This document shows positions 61,136 through 64,000 of a DNA stretch of 64,000 bases, piece after piece. This stretch comes from Thermaerobacter sp. PB12/4term. Its GTDB lineage: Bacteria; Bacillota; Sulfobacillia; Thermaerobacterales; Thermaerobacteraceae. Each line of letters starts with the position of its first letter. Position 1 is the first letter of the stretch. The position numbers and the translations under genes were made by a program. The stretch lies in the NCBI RefSeq assembly GCF_003403315.2, contig NZ_CP048407.1, positions 2,480,001 to 2,544,000 of the forward strand. The letters run 5' to 3'. The notes below the pieces were generated by a model. The model searched no databases, was not told the DNA's origin, and was given only the letters and a program-made list of their open reading frames with translations.

Positions 61136-61267
61136 TAGGCGGGCGGTGGGAACCGCCGACCGCCGCTGGAATACCCGTGGCCGCCCATGCCGGATGACGG
61201 GTGAAGCTCGACCGGGACACCGCTGCCGCCTTAGAGCACCGCCCGCCACCCGCCGGCGCGCCGCCGC

Positions 61268-62470
61268 CTAGGCCACGGCCTCGACCAGCGCCGCGATCCC
61301 CTGGCCGACCCCGACGCACATGGTGGCCAGCCCCCGCCGCGCCCCGCGCCGCCGCATCTCGTGGACCAGGGTGGTCAAGATCCGGGCGCCGCTGCAGCCC
61401 AGGGGGTGGCCGATGGCGATGGCCCCGCCGTTGACGTTGACCCGGTCTTCCGGCAGCCCGAGCTCCCGAATGCAGGCCAGGGACTGAGCGGCGAACGCTT
61501 CGTTCAGCTCGATCAGGTCCAGGTCCTCCACCTGCCACCCCGCCCGGGCCAGCACCTTGCGGGTGGCGGGGACGGGCCCGATCCCCATATACCGCGGATC
61601 GACCCCGGCCACGGCGCCCGCCACCACCCGCGCCAGGGGCCGGAGCCCCAGCGACCGCGCCCGGTGATCGGCCATGATGACCAGGGCCGCCGCGCCGTCG
61701 TTGATCCCCGACGAGTTGCCGGCGGTGACGGTTCCTCCGGGACGAAAGGCCGGCGGCAGGCTGGCCAGCTTCTCCAGGGTGGTGTCGGGGCGCGGGTGCT
61801 CGTCCACCTCCACCACGGCCCGGCGGCCGCGGGGTCCCGTCACCTCCACGGGGACGATCTCGTCCCGCCACTTCCCCGCCTCCTGGGCCGCCGCCCACTT
61901 GCGCTGGCTGGCCAGGGCAAACCGGTCCTGGTCCTCCCGGCTGATGCCGTACCGCTCGGCCACGTTTTCCGCCGTCTCGCCCATGGACTCGGGCGGGAAC
62001 ATGGCGGCCAGCCGCGGGTTGACGAACCGCCAGCCCAGTGTGGTGTCGAACACCTGGACGTTGCCGCGGGGGTAACCCTGCTCGGGTTTGGGCATCACCC
62101 AGGGCGCCCGGCTCATGCTCTCCACCCCGCCGGCCACGAAGACCTCGCCCTCGCCGGCGCGGATGGCCCGGGCGGCCTGCAGCACCGCTTCCAGCCCGGA
62201 GCCGCAGAGCCGGTTGACCGTCACCCCGGCCACGTGCTCGGGCAGGCCGGCCAGCAGGGCGGCCATGCGGGCCACGTTGCGGTTGTCTTCCCCTGCCTGG
62301 TTGGCACAGCCCAGGATGACGTCTTCCACCTCGGCAGGATCCACGCCCGCCCGCTCCACGGCGGCGTGGATCGCCACCGCCGCCAGGTCGTCCGGACGAA
62401 CCGGCGCCAGGGCACCGCCATGGCGGCCGATGGGCGTGCGCACCGCCGCCACGATGACGGGTTCTGCCAC
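61268..62470 (-). CDS. Thiolase (acetyl-CoA acyltransferase)
   Basis: A 400-aa thiolase of the beta-oxidation or PaaJ/PcaF (3-oxoadipyl-CoA) type. Catalytic Cys in [17 protein letters not shown], His in [17 protein letters not shown], and Cys in [10 protein letters not shown] are all present, plus [15 protein letters not shown] 62470 follows GGAGAGGAGGG. It lies 31 nt after the neighbouring dehydrogenase on the same strand, so the pair probably forms part of a fatty acid or aromatic (phenylacetate-like) degradation operon that continues right of the window. Confidence 0.93.
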   Translation of the reverse strand: MAEPVIVAAVRTPIGRHGGALAPVRPDDLAAVAIHAAVERAGVDPAEVEDVILGCANQAGEDNRNVARMAALLAGLPEHVAGVTVNRLCGSGLEAVLQAARAIRAGEGEVFVAGGVESMSRAPWVMPKPEQGYPRGNVQVFDTTLGWRFVNPRLAAMFPPESMGETAENVAERYGISREDQDRFALASQRKWAAAQEAGKWRDEIVPVEVTGPRGRRAVVEVDEHPRPDTTLEKLASLPPAFRPGGTVTAGNSSGINDGAAALVIMADHRARSLGLRPLARVVAGAVAGVDPRYMGIGPVPATRKVLARAGWQVEDLDLIELNEAFAAQSLACIRELGLPEDRVNVNGGAIAIGHPLGCSGARILTTLVHEMRRRGARRGLATMCVGVGQGIAALVEAVA

Positions 62471-62501
62471 CGCACACCCTCCTCTCCCGTGCCTGCGGGC
62501 G

Positions 62502-64000
62502 TCACCAGGGGCCGCCCGTCCCCCTGTGGACCTCTCCGAGTCTGCGCCCGACACGATGACGACCGGCCCCCGGGCTGGTGCCTCCCGGCGCCCGGCTCGC
62601 CCTGCCTCCGGGCCGCTTGGACTCGCGCAGCGCCCGGCGGCGCAAGGCGGGCAGGGGGCGGTAGCGCTCCTCCCGGTAGTGGCGCCACAGGCCCTCCACC
62701 AGCGCCAGCACCCGCCGCCAGCCCCACAGGGCCCCCCATTCCAGGAGCCCGCGGGGATAGCCGGTGCCCAGGCGCATGGCCCGGTCGATGGCCTCCCCCT
62801 CGGCAATCCCGTCGGCCTCGGCGGCCGCCGCTTCCTGGATGAGCATGGCCACCATCCGGGCTGCCACGCCGCCCGGCCCATCGGCCACGGGGTGGGCGGC
62901 CAGGCCCGCCCGTTCGAACCAGGACCGGGCACGGGCCAGGGCCGCGGGACTGGTCGTGGGGCCTGCTGCCAGCTCCACCGCCTGGCCCAGGGGCGGTGCG
63001 GCTGCCCAGCCCACCACCCGCTGGGGGTGCACAAGGACCCAGGCCTGCTCCGCCACGGGCCCGGGCAGCAGGCTGACCAGCAGCAGCACCCCGGGCGGCA
63101 GCCCCGCCTCCAGCCGGGCCAGGTCCTCCAGCGCTTGGGACCAGAAGCCGGGTGCCAGGGGATCGAGGTCCTCCCAGGTGATGACCACGGCGGCGGGAAG
63201 GGGGCCGCCCGCCGAGGCCGGCGCGGGTGGGGGCACCGGGGTGGCCGGGGTGGCTGAAGTCTCCGAAGTCTCCGGGGCCGCCGAGGTCTCCGGAGTCCCG
63301 GGGGCCGCCGGGGTCTCCGCCGTGGCGGCTGCGGTGGACGCTGCCGTCACGGCCGGGCCTGCCGGGTTGGCTTGCGCGGCTCCGGGAGCGGGAGCCGCCG
63401 CTGCGCCCGGGATCCCCGCGGTCTTTGGACCGGTCACCCCGGCCGGGCGCTGGAGGGCTTCCCGAAGCTCCCGGATCCGCTCCACCTCCACGCCCGCCTC
63501 GGCCCACCGCTCGCCAAGGGCTTGGGCCAGGGGCCCGTCGCCCACCACCCAGAGGCGGCCGGGCAGCCCTTCCTGCCCCCCGATGGCCTCCGCACCGGTC
63601 GCCTGGCCGCCGGCGGCGGCCGGCCCGGTTTCCGGAGAGTTGCCTGCGAGCCCGCTCCCCGCCGCCACCTGCCGCCAGCCCCGCCAGGCCACCCCCACGG
63701 GCTCCCCCGCTTCGCCGTAGCGGTAGAAGCCGCGACCCGCCTTGCGCCCCAGCCAGCCCGCGGCCATCAGCTGCTGCTGGATGGGGTGGGGCCGGTAGCG
63801 GGCTTCGCCGCCATACCCCTCGAACACCGAACGGGTCACCGCCAGGTTCACGTCGACGCCGATGAGGTCCATCAGCTGGAACGGCCCCATGGGGAAGCCG
63901 GCGGCTCGCACCAGGGCGTCGATGGTCTCGACCCCCGCCGCCCCCTCGCCCAGCAGCCGGAGGGCCTCGCCGTAGAAAGGCCGGGCCACCCGGTTGACCA
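62502..64000 (-). CDS. 3-hydroxyacyl-CoA dehydrogenase, partial
   Basis: The C-terminal part of a two-copy 3-hydroxyacyl-CoA dehydrogenase (PaaH/FadB2-like); the N-terminal NAD-binding domain and start lie beyond 64000. The visible sequence starts [16 protein letters not shown] and contains the first C-terminal domain ([34 protein letters not shown]), a roughly 230-residue divergent middle, a Thr/Ala/Pro/Glu/Ser-rich insertion at about 63240-63400, and a second C-terminal domain ([20 protein letters not shown]). The final 45 residues are Arg/Gly-rich. It is cotranscribed with the thiolase. Confidence 0.88.
   Translation of the reverse strand, partial: VNRVARPFYGEALRLLGEGAAGVETIDALVRAAGFPMGPFQLMDLIGVDVNLAVTRSVFEGYGGEARYRPHPIQQQLMAAGWLGRKAGRGFYRYGEAGEPVGVAWRGWRQVAAGSGLAGNSPETGPAAAGGQATGAEAIGGQEGLPGRLWVVGDGPLAQALGERWAEAGVEVERIRELREALQRPAGVTGPKTAGIPGAAAAPAPGAAQANPAGPAVTAASTAAATAETPAAPGTPETSAAPETSETSATPATPVPPPAPASAGGPLPAAVVITWEDLDPLAPGFWSQALEDLARLEAGLPPGVLLLVSLLPGPVAEQAWVLVHPQRVVGWAAAPPLGQAVELAAGPTTSPAALARARSWFERAGLAAHPVADGPGGVAARMVAMLIQEAAAAEADGIAEGEAIDRAMRLGTGYPRGLLEWGALWGWRRVLALVEGLWRHYREERYRPLPALRRRALRESKRPGGRASRAPGGTSPGAGRHRVGRRLGEVHRGTGGPW

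Overview
The window is very GC-rich bacterial DNA with many GTG and TTG starts and strong GGAGG-type ribosome binding sites. Its gene content (SleB-type spore cortex hydrolase, DUF1405 protein, DnaG-SigA cluster, Ccm genes, Thermus-like manganese catalase) suggests a thermophilic high-GC Gram-positive of the Firmicutes, most like Thermaerobacter and relatives. That placement is an inference from gene content and composition, not from a database search. Many proteins carry long Pro/Ala/Gly-rich low-complexity linkers or tails, a shared habit of this genome.

Layout. 1-4.8 kb: System I cytochrome c maturation (ccmH, ccmF), a DUF1405 membrane protein and a cell-wall hydrolase. 4.9-11.5 kb: an HD phosphohydrolase, a MoaD-MoaE fusion and a phosphonate/phosphate-type ABC importer (phnD, phnC and a double-length phnE). 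11.5-15.8 kb: a looser accessory stretch with tRNA-Val, a manganese catalase, two truncated gene remnants beside a perfect 46-nt hairpin, and an AbrB/PIN toxin-antitoxin pair. 15.7-28.1 kb: a GlcD-type flavoprotein, then a chemotaxis operon running degenerate HD-GYP, cheX, cheY, MCP, cheW, cheA, cheB, cheR. 28.2-33.5 kb: a TAXI/DUF1850/fused-permease TRAP importer and an M42 peptidase. 33.8-36.8 kb: small TM2, CDGSH, methyltransferase and membrane genes. 36.9-39.4 kb: an operon of a FliK-like protein, an FlhB C-terminal homologue and mtnA. 39.5-44.5 kb: two unrecognised genes, an amidase, tRNA-Met/Ile2 and tRNA-Glu with clear promoters, and a small conserved-looking ORF.

44.6-50.1 kb is an ABC exporter with its own DesK/NarL-type two-component system, laid out like the linearmycin-resistance (Lnr) systems. 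50.5-54.1 kb holds the most unusual locus: a helix-turn-helix regulator next to an 898-aa fusion of a class III aminotransferase with a domain resembling acyl-ACP reductase (AAR), with the active-site lysine and cysteine both apparent. It predicts reduction of an acyl thioester to an aldehyde followed by transamination to an amine. 54.1-57.2 kb carries a metallo-beta-lactamase-fold hydrolase, a zinc alcohol dehydrogenase and a GNAT acetyltransferase. 57.4-61.1 kb is dnaG-rpoD, behind an AT-rich promoter island. The right end has a thiolase and the C-terminal part of a 3-hydroxyacyl-CoA dehydrogenase whose start lies outside the window.

I saw no CRISPR array, complete insertion sequence, rRNA gene or replication origin.
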